Shown here: piece after piece, positions 12,301 to 23,600 of the stretch
How the letters are laid out: the number at the start of each line of letters is the position of its first letter
Numbering within the stretch: position 1 is the first letter of the stretch
DNA from: CAVTLG01 sp963735495
Lineage (GTDB): Bacteria; Chloroflexota; Ktedonobacteria; Ktedonobacterales; Ktedonobacteraceae
Direction of reading: 5' to 3'
Length of the DNA: 64,000 nt
Assembly: GCA_963735495.1 (NCBI GenBank)
Contig: CAVTLG010000014.1
Location: 1,178,001 to 1,242,000 of the forward strand
Notes under the pieces: model-generated
Database searches by the model: none
The model's input: only the letters and a program-made list of their open reading frames with translations
Told to the model about the DNA's origin: nothing
Translations under genes and position numbers: made by a program

Positions 12301-15300
12301 TGAGGAACTTCCTCTTACGGCCAGTGGCAAGGTTAACCGACACGCGCTCCCAACTCCCGACTGGAAGTACCTGGACACGGAAACGTATTACGTCGCACCA
12401 CGTACCCCGCATGAAAGTATCATCGCGGATATCTGGTCCGAACTGCTCCATCTGCCTCAGATAGGAGTGTATGATAACTTTTTTGCGCTGGGAGGCCATT
12501 CGCTGCTAGCGACACAGGTCGTAGCGCGTATACGCAATCTTTTCAAGCAAGAACTACCCCTACGCAACCTGTTTGAAACACCAACAGTAGCAGGACTCGC
12601 CTGTTCGGTGGAACAACAGCGTGCTAGCGATCAAGACGTACAGGCTTCCCCAATCGTGCACAGGCAACAGGTAGAGTACCTGCCGCCCTCTTTTGCACAA
12701 CAACGCCTCTGGTTTTTAGATCAATTGCTGCCGGGAACCACGCTCTACATGCTTCCTCTGTTTCTACGTATCAATGGCGCACTTGATCTTGTCGCGCTTG
12801 AAAAGAGTTTCCATGATATTGTACGCAGGCATGAGATATTACGGACATCCTTTGTGCTTGTCGATGGGCAACCCACGCAACAAATCGTGGAGCAGAGTTC
12901 TCTGGCGCTCTCCATAACGGACATTAGCCACCTCACGGCAACAGAACGCGAACAGGAAATACAGAGCCAGATGAGAGAAGAAGAGACACAACCTTTCGAT
13001 CTGGCACGAGAACCCCTCTGGCGTGCCAGAATAGTACGTTGCCATACCAATGAGCACATTTTACTTATAAGTATGCATCATATTATTTCTGACGCATGGT
13101 CCACGAGCATCTTCTTCCAGGAACTGGCTCACTTCTATGCTCATCATGTACATGATAAACCCGTAAACTTGCAGTCTCTCCCTATCCAATATGCAGATTT
13201 TACCCTCTGGCAACGCCAGTGGCTGCAAGGTGAGGCGCTAGAACGGCAGTTGTCCTATTGGAGACACCAATTAACTGATGCGCCTTCGCTCCTGGAACTG
13301 CCTATTGATCACACGCGACCGCATCTTCAGACTCATCGCGGGGCCGAAACTTCCTTCCGGTTGTCGCAGGAGTTGACGCAGCGTCTCAAAGTGCTGAGTC
13401 GCAAAGAAGGCACAACTCTCTTTATGCTGCTGTTAGCCGCATTTGCTTTGTTGTTGGCACACTACAGTGGACAGGATGATCTTGTCATCGGTACGCCGAT
13501 TGCTAACCGCAGACATACCGAAGTTGAGGGATTGATTGGCTTTTTCGTCAATACGCTGGCGCTCCGTGTGAGGCTGGCGGGTAATCCTAGTTTTCGCCAA
13601 TTATTGGCGTTGGTACGCGAAGTCACACTGGGAGCATATACCCACCAGGATGTGCCTTTTGAGAAACTGGTCGAGGAACTGGCTCCCGGTCGGCACCTGG
13701 ATCGTTCGCCACTCTTCCAGGTCATGTTTGTCCTACAAAATGCGGTGAGCATCGATCCACACCTGGCTGATCTTACCCTCACACCACTAGATAGTCAGCA
13801 TATTACCGCCAGGTTCGATCTCACGTTGATGATGGCCGACACCAATGACGGTCTTCAGGCAACCTTTGAATATAATACTGATATATTTGACAATACAACG
13901 ATAAGACGCATGCAGGCACATTTTCAGACGCTCCTAGAGCAGGCAGTCGCGCAGCCAGAGCGACAACTCAACCAGTTCTCGTTGCTCAGTGCCCAGGAGT
14001 ACCAGCAGATCATCCACGGCTGGAACCAGCCCTCGCATAGCTTAGCGTCCACTCTCGATCTGCTCGCGTGGCTAGAGCAACCGGCACACCACACGCCGGA
14101 GGCTCCAGCTCTTCTCTGCGGTCAGCAGACCCTCTCCTTTTGCCAGTTGCATTCTCGCGCCAATGTCCTGGCCCATTTTCTGCGTTCCCGCTTGCTCTCG
14201 CCTCATGCCATTATTGGCGTCTGCCTGCCGCGCTCGCTGGATCTGCCTATCGCCCTGCTTGCCTGTCTCAAGGCTGGTGCTGCTTACCTACCACTCGATC
14301 CCGCTTTCCCGGCTCAGCGTCTGAACTTCATGCTTGCCGATGCGGGTGTCTCGCTACTACTAACCCATTCGTCCCTACTCCCCTTTATCCAGCCCACGCT
14401 CGCGGCCCAGGCTATTCCCATTGTCTGCCTGGACCAGGAAGCAGACTCGCTGCATGCTTTTCCCAAAACGCCACCTCCTCACTTGCATGAGCCAGATCCG
14501 CTGGCGTATGTCATCTACACCTCCGGCTCTACCGGTCAGCCCAAAGGGGTAGAGATCTCCTTGAACGCGCTGACAACCTTCCTGCATGCCATGCAATCCT
14601 GCTTGCAGATTAGTAGCCAGGATCGCTGGTTGGCTGTCACTACGCTCTCCTTCGATATCGCTGCGCTCGAACTCTTGCTGCCCCTGTGCTGTGGGGCGGA
14701 ACTCGTATTGGCTTCCCAGGAGATATTAGCTGATGGTCCTGGCCTGGCACGTCTGCTCCATGAATGTCAGATCACCGTCATGCAGGCCACCCCCATCACC
14801 TGGCGGCTCTTGTTGGATGCGGGCTGGAGTGGGCAACCCACGTCGTTGCAGATAGTGTGCGGAGGTGAAGCCTTTCCCTCCGACCTGCTCCAACCACTGC
14901 AAGAGCGTGGACGGCGGCTCTGGAACGTGTATGGTCCCACCGAGGCAACGATCTGGGCCACCGCTCATGATCTCTCCAAACAGGAACGTACAGGCCACAT
15001 TCCGTTGGGGCATCCCTTAGCCAATACCCGTTGCTATGTGCTCAATGCAGCATGGCAACCCGTGCCAGTAGGGGTAATCGGGGAGATCTACCTGGGAGGT
15101 GAGGGCGTAGCACGAGGATATGTACGACGCCCGGCGTTGACAGCAGAGCACTTCATCCCCGATCCATTCAGCACACATCCAGGAGCACGACTCTATCGCA
15201 GTGGAGATCTGGGGCACTGGCGTACGAATGGGGTTTTAGAGTATATGGGGAGAGTAGATGGACAGGTGAAGCTGCATGGGCACCGGATCGAACTGGGAGA

Positions 15301-15943
15301 GATTGAAGCGGTACTTTGCGCTCAAGCGGGGGTGAGGGCCGCAGTGGTACAGGTGCAGGAGGTAGGCCCAGGTGTGGGACTCCTGGTGGCATATGTAGTG
15401 GCGGAGAAAGCAAAGGAGGAAGGACAGGTACAGCAATGGCGGAAGGCATTACAAGAACGCTTGCCAGACTACATGGTGCCAGCGGTGTTTGCGCCGCTAT
15501 CGCACCTGCCTCTGACCGCCAATGGCAAGATAGATCGGCGCAAATTGCCTGAGCCGACAGAAAACCTGCGAACACAGGCGACGGAGTACATAGCGCCACA
15601 AAATGACCTTGAGCGGACCATAGCCTCTATCTGGCACGAGGTATTGCATAAAGAGAACGTAAGCAGCCACGACAATTTCTTTGACCTGGGAGGCCATTCA
15701 CTCCTCCTGGCAAAGGTATACAGCCGCCTGTTATCCCTCCTACCAGATAGTAACCTCTCAATGATTGATCTCTTTCGCTATCCAACTATTCACCTGTTAG
15801 CTGATTACATCGCGCAACATGAACAAGCAGGCATCGATTTGCGGCAGAGTACTGAACGCACTGAGATCTACAAAAAGCGCCGCCATCAGAGACTTGCCAG
15901 GCAACAGGAGCGCCACATGCGCACCGCAGGAGAAGAGAGATGA
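9320..15943 (+). CDS. Bimodular NRPS C-A-PCP-C-A-PCP (unknown residue, then Gly)
   Basis: This 2207-aa protein has two elongation modules. Module 1 has C (from about residue 35, HHIISDG at about 164), A (A3 at about 653) and PCP (DNFFALGGHS at about 1051). Module 2 has C (from about 1123), A (A3 at about 1731) and PCP (DNFFDLGGHS at about 2117). The first A pocket reads D-P-A-Q-I-T-L-L-A-K, unmatched to anything I know but clearly a sister of the second A domain of the preceding gene (both share FDxAxxEIF at A4 and LYGPTExILA at A5). The second A pocket reads D-I-L-Q-V-G-V-I-W-K, one conservative change or two from the Gly code DILQLGLIWK. The second C domain has HHIISDA rather than HHxxxDG; the catalytic His and Asp are kept. 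It is translationally coupled to both neighbours by 4-bp ATGA overlaps. Confidence 0.95.
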   Translation: MSNMAKSTAHLSLAKKRALLAQLLQQKGKSEPYALSFAQRRLWFLEQWEPHSPLYNLTSVLHIKGPLQQSALKYSLNEIIRRHGSLRTIFGTKDDQPVQFILSSLIISLPRIDLSSLSTTEREAALHDLLLQEETAPFELTEGPLVRATLLHLQEAEHILLLSMHHIISDGWSMGIVFRELACLYNASIQGQPSPLPDLPVQYVNFTLWQHEWLQGSVLAQQQAYWRTQLAGVPALLTLPTDHPRPASQTFDGSDFPLTLSPALSEQLRALSRQEGVTIFMLLLSAFAVLLARYSGQDDLVIGTPIANRTRTEIEGLIGFFVNTLPLRIDLSGNPDFHQLLTRVREMTLDAYIAQDMPFEKLIEEVAPARSLGHSPLFQAMFILQNTPQATEQMRDLTVLRMEGVGTTAMFDLTLALIDSEQGFHGGFNYKTTLFEQATIARMAAHFQTLLEDIVAHPRCQIAELALLSQSECSLLLKQWDYVPEGSAIDCCVHTLFEEQAASIPEATAIVFEGATHTYQELNQRSNQLARLLIAQGVKPGQPQAIMLGRGPAQIIALFAVLKAGCPFVCFDDQTPALRLQQILVETAPPCILTEASCFYTRPELAAIIGEQATIVLLDAHTQPTIAFPVITCDQSAAYPDTNLNVSVSTLAPAYIAYTSGSTGQPKGIIQSHRNFARFICWFSTYFHIQPDSRIAQWPSITFDPALAEIFSTLCSGATLFLLNKTLSTDPEAMVSWLQQQRIHFLQTVPAFFHYMLQHLLQAPPEQRSFPYLETLILTGEVLPVDLAANILQHLGNDLTLYNLYGPTEVILATSCAVKEVQVGQSSIPVGRPIAGSQVFILDQTQQLCPLGVIGEIYVRGNYISDGYFKHSQDGQQAFLQNPLHNAFPERVYRTGDLGRWLPDGTIEFFGRRDQQVKIRGMRVELEEIEAVLQQYEGVRSCAVIAHPDEQGEQRLVAYITPAQSTLHTPASAIQIYLRQHLPDYMCPALIITLEELPLTASGKVNRHALPTPDWKYLDTETYYVAPRTPHESIIADIWSELLHLPQIGVYDNFFALGGHSLLATQVVARIRNLFKQELPLRNLFETPTVAGLACSVEQQRASDQDVQASPIVHRQQVEYLPPSFAQQRLWFLDQLLPGTTLYMLPLFLRINGALDLVALEKSFHDIVRRHEILRTSFVLVDGQPTQQIVEQSSLALSITDISHLTATEREQEIQSQMREEETQPFDLAREPLWRARIVRCHTNEHILLISMHHIISDAWSTSIFFQELAHFYAHHVHDKPVNLQSLPIQYADFTLWQRQWLQGEALERQLSYWRHQLTDAPSLLELPIDHTRPHLQTHRGAETSFRLSQELTQRLKVLSRKEGTTLFMLLLAAFALLLAHYSGQDDLVIGTPIANRRHTEVEGLIGFFVNTLALRVRLAGNPSFRQLLALVREVTLGAYTHQDVPFEKLVEELAPGRHLDRSPLFQVMFVLQNAVSIDPHLADLTLTPLDSQHITARFDLTLMMADTNDGLQATFEYNTDIFDNTTIRRMQAHFQTLLEQAVAQPERQLNQFSLLSAQEYQQIIHGWNQPSHSLASTLDLLAWLEQPAHHTPEAPALLCGQQTLSFCQLHSRANVLAHFLRSRLLSPHAIIGVCLPRSLDLPIALLACLKAGAAYLPLDPAFPAQRLNFMLADAGVSLLLTHSSLLPFIQPTLAAQAIPIVCLDQEADSLHAFPKTPPPHLHEPDPLAYVIYTSGSTGQPKGVEISLNALTTFLHAMQSCLQISSQDRWLAVTTLSFDIAALELLLPLCCGAELVLASQEILADGPGLARLLHECQITVMQATPITWRLLLDAGWSGQPTSLQIVCGGEAFPSDLLQPLQERGRRLWNVYGPTEATIWATAHDLSKQERTGHIPLGHPLANTRCYVLNAAWQPVPVGVIGEIYLGGEGVARGYVRRPALTAEHFIPDPFSTHPGARLYRSGDLGHWRTNGVLEYMGRVDGQVKLHGHRIELGEIEAVLCAQAGVRAAVVQVQEVGPGVGLLVAYVVAEKAKEEGQVQQWRKALQERLPDYMVPAVFAPLSHLPLTANGKIDRRKLPEPTENLRTQATEYIAPQNDLERTIASIWHEVLHKENVSSHDNFFDLGGHSLLLAKVYSRLLSLLPDSNLSMIDLFRYPTIHLLADYIAQHEQAGIDLRQSTERTEIYKKRRHQRLARQQERHMRTAGEER

Positions 15944-18900
15944 ACACAAACGAGCTAGCAGCTGATGCCGTGGCAATTATTGGCATGGCAGGGCGTTTCC
16001 CAGGAGCCAGAAATATCGACGAGTTCTGGCAAAATCTCTGCAACGGCAGCGAATTCTGTCTCCTTCTTTACGGACCAGGAACTCATTGCCGCTGGCGTTG
16101 ACAAAGAACTGCTCACTTCACCTGCATATGTCAGAGCCAGGGCAGTGCTAGAAGACGCTGATTTGTTCGATGCTGCCTTCTTTGGCATAACGCCACGCGA
16201 GGCTGAAATCTTAGATCCCCAGCAGCGAGTGTTTCTCGAATGCGCCTGGGAGGCACTTGAACACGCCAGTTACTGCACAGATACTTACCCTGGACGTATC
16301 GGCGTGTACGCAGGTGCTAGCCTGGGCAGTTATTTATTGAACAACATTCTCGCTAATCGCGCCATTCAACAGACCGTCAATTCCTTTCAGATCGTCATCA
16401 GCAACGATAAAGATTTTCTGACGACCCGTACTTCCTACAAACTCAACCTGCGTGGTCCTAGTATCGCAGTGCAAACTGCCTGTTCGACCTCACTGGTTGC
16501 TGTGCACATGGCCTGTCAGAGCCTTCTCAATGGGGATTGCGATACCGCGCTGGCTGGTGGCGTTGCTATCAACATCCCGCAAAAGATTGGCTACCTGTAC
16601 CAGGAGGGGAGTATTGTAGCGCCAGATGGTCACTGTCGAGCCTTCGATGCTGCCGCACAGGGCACTATTAGTGGAGATGGAGTAGGGATCGTGGTTTTGA
16701 AACGCCTGGAAGATGCGATAAACGACCGCGACACCATCCACGCCGTGATTAGAGGCTCAGCAATCAATAACGATGGATCAGTGAAAATCGGCTATACTGC
16801 ACCCAGTGTCGACGGTCAGGCGGAAGTCATTGTAGAGGCACTGGCGATGGCCGGATTTGCGCCGGAAACGGTGACGTATGTGGAGGCACACGGCACCGGC
16901 ACGCCCCTAGGTGATCCTATCGAAATCGCCGCTCTTACGCAAGCATTTCGTTTAGAAACTCAAAAAAATGCTTTCTGCGCTCTCGGTTCCGTGAAGACAA
17001 ATATCGGTCATCTCGATACAGCAGCAGGTATAGCAGGTCTGATCAAGACTATCCTGGCACTCAAAAACCAGCTTATCCCCCCGAGCCTGCATTTTGAGCA
17101 AGCTAATCCAAAGATAGATTTCGAGAACAGCCCATTTTACGTGAACACGACGCTTTCTCATTGGGAAACTGCTGGTCAACCGCGTCGTGCAGGCGTGAGT
17201 TCCTTTGGTCTGGGCGGCACAAATGCTCATGTTCTGCTTGAAGAAGCTCCGCCGGCTGAACCTTCTGATGCATCACGCTCCTGGCATCTATTGACACTTT
17301 CAACCAGGAGTAAAGCTACGTTACCACAGGCTGTAGCCAAACTCGCACAGCATCTGCGGCAACACCCTGATCTTCATCTTGCCGATGTGGCCTATACCCT
17401 ACAACTTGGCAGGAAGAGCTTCGACCACCGTCAGTTTTTCACCTGCCAGCAACTCGATGCTGCCATCACAAAGCTAGAAACATGGGACGCGAGACATATC
17501 TCCACGGTTGTACAGACAAATCATACCCCCTCTGTGGTCTTTCTCTTTCCAGGACAGGGCAGTCAGTATCATAATATGGCGCGTGATCTCTATTTACATG
17601 AGCCTGTATTTCGTGACCAAGTTGACCTTAGCGCCAAAATCCTCAAGTCTCAGCTTGGCTTTGATATACGCAGCATTCTCTATGCCACAGAAGAAAACGG
17701 CGCAGAAGCAACGCGCCAATTGATGCAGACCAGCATTACACAGCCTGTCCTTTTTGTCATCGAGTATGCTCTTGCCAGATTGCTTCTGTACTGGGGAGTA
17801 CGACCACAAGCGATGATTGGACATAGTATTGGTGAATATGTGGCCGCCTGTCTGGCAGGCGTCTTCTCTTTCGAAGACGCTCTAGCCCTGGTAGCTATCA
17901 GAGGCCAATTAATGCAGCAACAACCCACCGGGTTAATGCTCGCGGTCCATCTCTCCGCTACAGAATTAGCTCCCTGGCTAGGGAATGAATTGTCTCTGGC
18001 AGCGCTCAATAGCCCTTCTTCCAGTGTGATCTCTGGCTCCGCTGAGGACGCAAGCACGTTAGAAGCTCAGCTTGTTCAACAAGGGATAACCTGTCACCGT
18101 CTGTATGCCTCCCATGCATTTCATTCTCATATGATGGATACGATTATCGCTCCATTTGTAGAAAAAGTGCGCGGCATTCCGCTAAAAGCTCCCAAAATTC
18201 CTTATATATCTAATCTTTCTGGCACCTGGATTGGAGCGCACGAAGCAACTGATCCCGCCTATTGGGGCAGACACCTGCGCCAGACTGTGCGCTTTGCAGA
18301 GGGCATAGAAGAGCTGCTAAAAAATACAGAGTCCCTGTTTGTGGAGGTAGGACCTGGACATACATTGAGTCACTTCTTGCAAGAATATTCCTCTGCAAAA
18401 CAAAAGGTGGATCGTTCGATAGTGCCTACGCTGAAGGGCATCTATGAAACACAATCTGACCAGAGCCTTTTACTCACCACGCTAGGAAGGCTCTGGCAAG
18501 CAGGAGTAGTCGTTGCCTGGGAACAACTCTACAGCCATGAACGCAGAAGACGCATCCCACTTCCCACCTATCCATTTGAGCATCAAAGATACTGGATTGA
18601 ACCGGACGCAGACGCAAATGATAGGCATACAACAGAAATAGTATCCCATGAAAGATTAGACATGACAGATTGGTGTTTGCTTCCCTCGTGGAGACGCTCA
18701 CCGCTGTCTGTATCAAGAGCAAGAGAAGAGAGGCAAGCAACATGGAGTCTTCTTTTTGCAGGTGAGCACGATTTAGGAACCCAGATAGCCCGGTACCTGG
18801 AAGCACAACAACAGGCAGTTCTCACCATCCTGGCAGGGAAGCAGTTCGCGAGGATAGATGACAGAACCTATACTATTAATCCCCAAAGCAGTGATGACTA

Positions 18901-20623
18901 TGATGCGCTCCTTCAAGATATCAATGCTCGTCATATTATTCCTACAAGAATATTGCATTTCTGGCTGCTTACGCACGACAAAGAGGCCGCATTAGATGCA
19001 GAAAGGCTTCAACAACTCCAGGACCTAGGTTTCTACAGTTTGCTCTTTCTCGCACAAGCTATAGGAAAACGCCCTGTTACCAGACCGATTTATCTTGATG
19101 TCATCTCAAATGGTATGCAAGATGTGACCGGGGAAGAGTCCCTTTGTCCGGCGAAAGCAACTGTCCTGGGACCATGTAGGACCATTCCGCAAGAGTATGC
19201 TAATATTTTCTGCCGCAGCATCGATATCTCTCTTCCTGTCGCTGGAACAAAACAGAAGCAACGACTCATCTCTCAACTGGTGCAGGAAATTATTGCACCA
19301 CCGCTAGAGACAATCATTGCTTATAGGGGCATACATCGCCTGACACAAACGTTCGAACCTCTTGCTCTAGATGCCGTGCAGGAAAAACACGCATCAGTGC
19401 AGGAAGACGGAGTCTACTTGATAACAGGTGGCCTGGGAGGAATCGGCCTTGAACTGGCCACCTGTCTGGCGCAAAAAGCCAGAGTAAAATTGATCTTCCT
19501 TGGCAGATCTTTTTTTCCGCAACGCGCTGAGTGGGAGCAGTGGCTGGCAACTCACGAGGATGATATTGCTGACAAAATTCGTCAGTTGCTGGCACTGGAG
19601 CAATTGCATGCAGAATTGCTGGTGGTGAGAGCTGATGTCACCAATCAGCAACAGATGCAGGTGGTAATAGCTCAGGCTCAGGAATATATGGGCAAGATCA
19701 ATGGGGTCATTCACGCAGCGGGGATCGCAGGTGGAGGAATCATACAATTGCGTACACCTGCCGAGGCTGCAAAGGTTCTCTCTCCCAAGGTAAGAGGTAC
19801 TCAGGTACTGGCTTCTGTTTTGCACGAGAATGAGTTGGACTTCTTTATACTCTGTTCTTCTATCAGTTCATTGTTGGGCGAGCCTGGCATGGTGGACTAT
19901 TGTGCTGCAAATGCCTTCCTCGATGCTTTTGCTCACTACAACACCTCTAGCAACGGCAGCGCTACCATGGCTATCAATTGGGATCGCTGGCAACAAACAG
20001 GCATGGCGCGTACAACAATGCCACAAAAAGCACTGTTAGCGCAAGAAGACCAGGGTGGTATTACCCCAGAGGAGGGTAGGGACATATTTAGCCATATTCT
20101 GGAAAGCAAACAGGCTCAGATTATTGTCTCCGCACGACATTTCCTTCTCCCACAGAACGATGCCAAGTGGATGCATCCTGCCAACCATGCAGAAGTTGTG
20201 GAAGAGGCTCAAGTCACCACAAATGTTTTTGCACGCTCTCAACTCACCACTACGTATATAGCTCCACATACCGCTATAGAACAGCGTGTTGCCGATATAT
20301 GGCAAGGCGCATTGGGTATAGAGCCAATCGGTATGCAGGATAACTTTTTTGAGCTGGGGGGACATTCAGTCATTGCCCTGCAAGTCATCACACGTCTGCA
20401 AAAAGCTTTCACCATAGATTTGGGTCTCACCGCTCTCTTCGAGCATCCCACAATTGCGAGGCTGGCCGCAATGATTACGACAACTCTGAGTACAGGAGAG
20501 AAAAGCACAGACCAGAGCATAAAACCCGTCTCCAGGGACAAGCATCGTGTGATGCTCTCTACTCAAGAAGATCTGCACCTTGATGGCGTTATTGGAAAAG
20601 AAAACCAGAGTAGAGAACGGTAA
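15940..20623 (+). CDS. Type I PKS module KS-AT-KR-ACP (malonyl), frameshifted near its 5' end
   Basis: The natural start is the ATG at 15940, overlapping the upstream stop (ATGA). The first about 38 codons give the canonical KS start (VAIIGMAGRFPGA, DEFWQNLCNGSE). The frame then shifts by one base near 16053-16055 and the rest (SVSFFTDQELIAAGV onward) is read in the +1 frame to 20623. The KS has Cys in TACSTS and both His motifs (EAHGTGT, NIGHLDTAAG). The AT has GHSIG and the HAFH motif typical of malonyl-CoA selectivity. The KR has the Rossmann motif GGLGGIG, catalytic Ser (SSIS) and Tyr (DYCAANAF), and lacks the LDD motif. The ACP is DNFFELGGHS at about residue 1466. No DH or ER is seen, so a beta-hydroxy two-carbon extension of the Gly-charged upstream chain is inferred. 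As read, the only long frame lacks the first KS strand, so function depends on whether the shift is real. Confidence 0.9.
16051..16056 (+). other. Single-base frameshift inside the KS domain
   Basis: Reading from 15940 gives a perfect KS N-terminus up to Asn-Gly-Ser-Glu (codons ending 16053), then falls to a stop (TGA) within about 20 codons. Reading the +1 frame from 16055 continues KS homology with Ser-Val-Ser-Phe-Phe-Thr. Removing one T in GAATTCTG restores one frame. The extra base creates a GAATTC site. There is no long homopolymer or slippery heptamer, so this is a mutation or a sequencing/assembly error rather than programmed recoding. Confidence 0.85.
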
Positions 20624-20627
20624 GGAG
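20622..20627 (+). promoter_or_regulatory. Ribosome binding site deciding the start of the second Gly NRPS
   Basis: AAGGAG overlaps the PKS stop codon (TAA 20621-20623) and lies six bases before the ATG at 20634. An earlier in-frame ATG at 20580 would add 18 residues inside the PKS gene and has no such site, so 20634 is preferred. Confidence 0.7.
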
Positions 20628-20633
20628 CATGCA

Positions 20634-23600
20634 ATGCAAAACGAAGTCTATATCTTTCCTACATCTTTTGCTCAGCAACAGTTATGGTTTCTTGATCAAT
20701 GGTCAGCGGGCAGCCCGTTCTACAATATTCCGCTCGGCATAAGGATATATGGTCAGCTCAACGTCAAAGCGTTGGCAATGAGTATCACTCAGATGGTACG
20801 TCGCCATGAGATACTCCGTACCACTTTTTCAACGGTTGCGGGAGAACCGGTTCAAGTGATCTCTCCAGCGCATACAAGCATGCAATGGATACTGCCTATC
20901 GTAGATATTAGTGACCTGCCAGAAGACGAACGTGAAATACAGGTTCGTCACCTTGCTGATCAGGACATCCAAAAAGTGTTTCATTTATCTACGGGTCCTC
21001 TTTTACGCACGGCGCTCTTGCGGCTGAGTTCGGATACCTATGTTTTTTTAGCGACCACACACCATATCATATTCGATGCCTGGTCATCGACTCTCTTCCT
21101 CAATGAACTCCTGATTAACTACGAAGAATACTGTGCAGGAAAACCTTTTTCTCTGCCAGCATTACCGCTTCAGTATGCCGATTTCACACTCTGGCAAAAG
21201 GAGCAACTACAAGGAGAGACATTGGAGAACTTGCTCACCTATTGGAAACGACAGCTTGAAGGAATACCAGGTCTGCTGGAGTTGCCCACTGACCAACTAA
21301 GGCCAACAGCGCAAACATTCCAGGGTGCATCTCATACATTTACACTTTCTCAAGCCCTTCTAGAGAGCCTTCATAGGATAAGTCGGCAAGAACAGGTGAC
21401 GCTCTTTATGACGCTGTTAGCGGCCTTCAAGGTGCTACTGTATCGCTACACCATGCAAGAAGATATTGTCATTGGATCACCGACAGCCAATCGCCCTCAA
21501 TATGAGCTAGAACAGCTTATGGGACTCTTCGTCAATATGCTCGTACTGCGTACCGATTTATCCGGGAATCCAGGCTTCCGTGCATTATTGAGCCGCGTAA
21601 AGAAGGTTGTGCTGGAGGCTCATGCTCACCAGGATCTCCCATTCGGACTACTTGTGAATACCTTACAGCTAAAACGTGATCCAGATCGTAATCCATTATT
21701 TCAGGTCATGTTTACATTGCATAATGCACCGGGAGAGACTGTCAAGTCTACCCAACTGCGTATAACTCCCTTAGAGGTAAAAAACGCTATATCGCGTTTA
21801 GATCTGACACTTGAGCTGGTTGAAACTGCAGATGGGCTGAGCGGCTTCTTTGAGTACAAGACAGAGCTGTTCACAGAGGCGACCATCCAGCGGCTCTGTG
21901 CTCATTTCCAGGTTCTACTGGAAGGGATCATCGCTACTCCTGATCTGCCTATTTCTCAACTTCCATTGCTCACGCCTGCTGAATGGCAGACAGTGTTTGA
22001 GGATACGCACACGGCTGTATCCTCTGCGCCCTATCAGTGTTTCCATCAGCAGTTTTCTTATCAGGCACAACAGACACCACATGCTATTGCAGTCTCCTTT
22101 CGGGAGCAACAACTCTCCTATCTTGCCCTGGAACAACGGTCGAACCAGTTGGCGTACGTCCTGCAAGAGCATGGCATCGGCCCCGAGCAACGCGTTGCCC
22201 TCCTGTTAGATCGCTCTCTGGACCTGCTGGTCGTCTTGCTAGCAGTGCTCAAAGCTGGTGGCGCCTATGTTCCGCTGGATGTGCTCTATCCTGCCGAACG
22301 GCTCTCCTTTATGCTCAATGATGCTCAGGTTAGCCTGATTCTCACGAACCAGGCATTGCGAGAGCGTTTACCAAGAAGTAATGTACCAGTGCTTTATCTG
22401 GAGACGCTCTTCCCCCAGTTGGCTACTGCTCCAGATACTATGCCCAACAGTCGGATCTGTGGGGAGGAGCTGGCCTATGTGCTCTACACCTCCGGTTCCA
22501 CAGGGCAGCCCAAGGGAGTACAGATCAGTCACGGGGCGCTATACTCTTTCTTGCAGGCGATGCAAGCCCAGCTCCAACTTTCCTCGGAGGAGCGCTGGTT
22601 GGCGGTGACCACTCTCTCTTTTGATATCGCTGCCCTCGAACTCTTTCTTCCTCTGACAATTGGTGCCAGCATCATCCTGGCTCCCGAGGAGGTACTAGCC
22701 GATGGTTCACGCTTACTTGCCCTTTTAGAATACAGTCAGGCCAGCATTATGCAAGCTACCCCTATCGCATGGCGTCTCCTGCTAGAAGCGAGCTGGAGCA
22801 ATGAAGCTTCCTCCTTGCAGGTGCTGTGTGGAGGGGAAACCTTTCCTCTCGATCTGCGCGAGCCGCTGCAACAGCGTGCCCATTGCCTATGGAACCTGTA
22901 TGGTCCAACCGAAGCCACCATCTGGGCTACTGCCCATGCGCTTGTACCCACCGATCCGGCAGGCTCTATCCCGCTGGGGCGCCCGCTTGCCAATACCTAC
23001 TGCTACGTGCTTGCAACCAGCTTGCAGCCAGTTCCGGTCGGGGTGATTGGAGAGATCTTTTTAGGGGGAAAGGGGGTGGCACGGGGGTATCTCCATCAGC
23101 CCCGGCTTACGGCTGAGCGCTTTATACCCGATCCTTTTAGTAAGCAAGCTGGTTCGCGCCTCTACTGCACGGGAGACCTGGGGTACTGGCGAGCCGATGG
23201 GCAGTTAATGTATGTGGGGAGGAGGGATGGACAGGTGAAGTTGCACGGGCATCGCATTGAGTTAGGGGAAATCGAGGCACAATTGAGCCGATTGCCAGGC
23301 GTGGCTACAGCGATAGTACAAGTGCAGCAGGAAAGGTTGCTAGCATATGTGGTGGGAGTGGAAAGGTTGGAGGAGAAGCAAGTGAGGTTGTGGCGGCAAG
23401 CCTTGGGGAAGAGCTTACCCTCCTATATGGTGCCGACAGGGTTTGTGCCTTTACCACAGCTACCTCTCACCCTGAATGGCAAAATCGACCACAAAGTGCT
23501 CCTGGCAATGAAACCAGTTCAACCTGAACAACAACGCCCAATAACTGCTGCACGTAATCGGCGCGAGCAGCTATTAGTTGCCATTTGGGCACAGACACTC

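Noticed and set aside
15965..16055. Start of the PKS at the ATG 15965 in the downstream frame
   Set aside because: The residues before SVSFFTDQ in that frame are not KS-like, while the 15940 frame gives the canonical KS start; a frameshift explains both.
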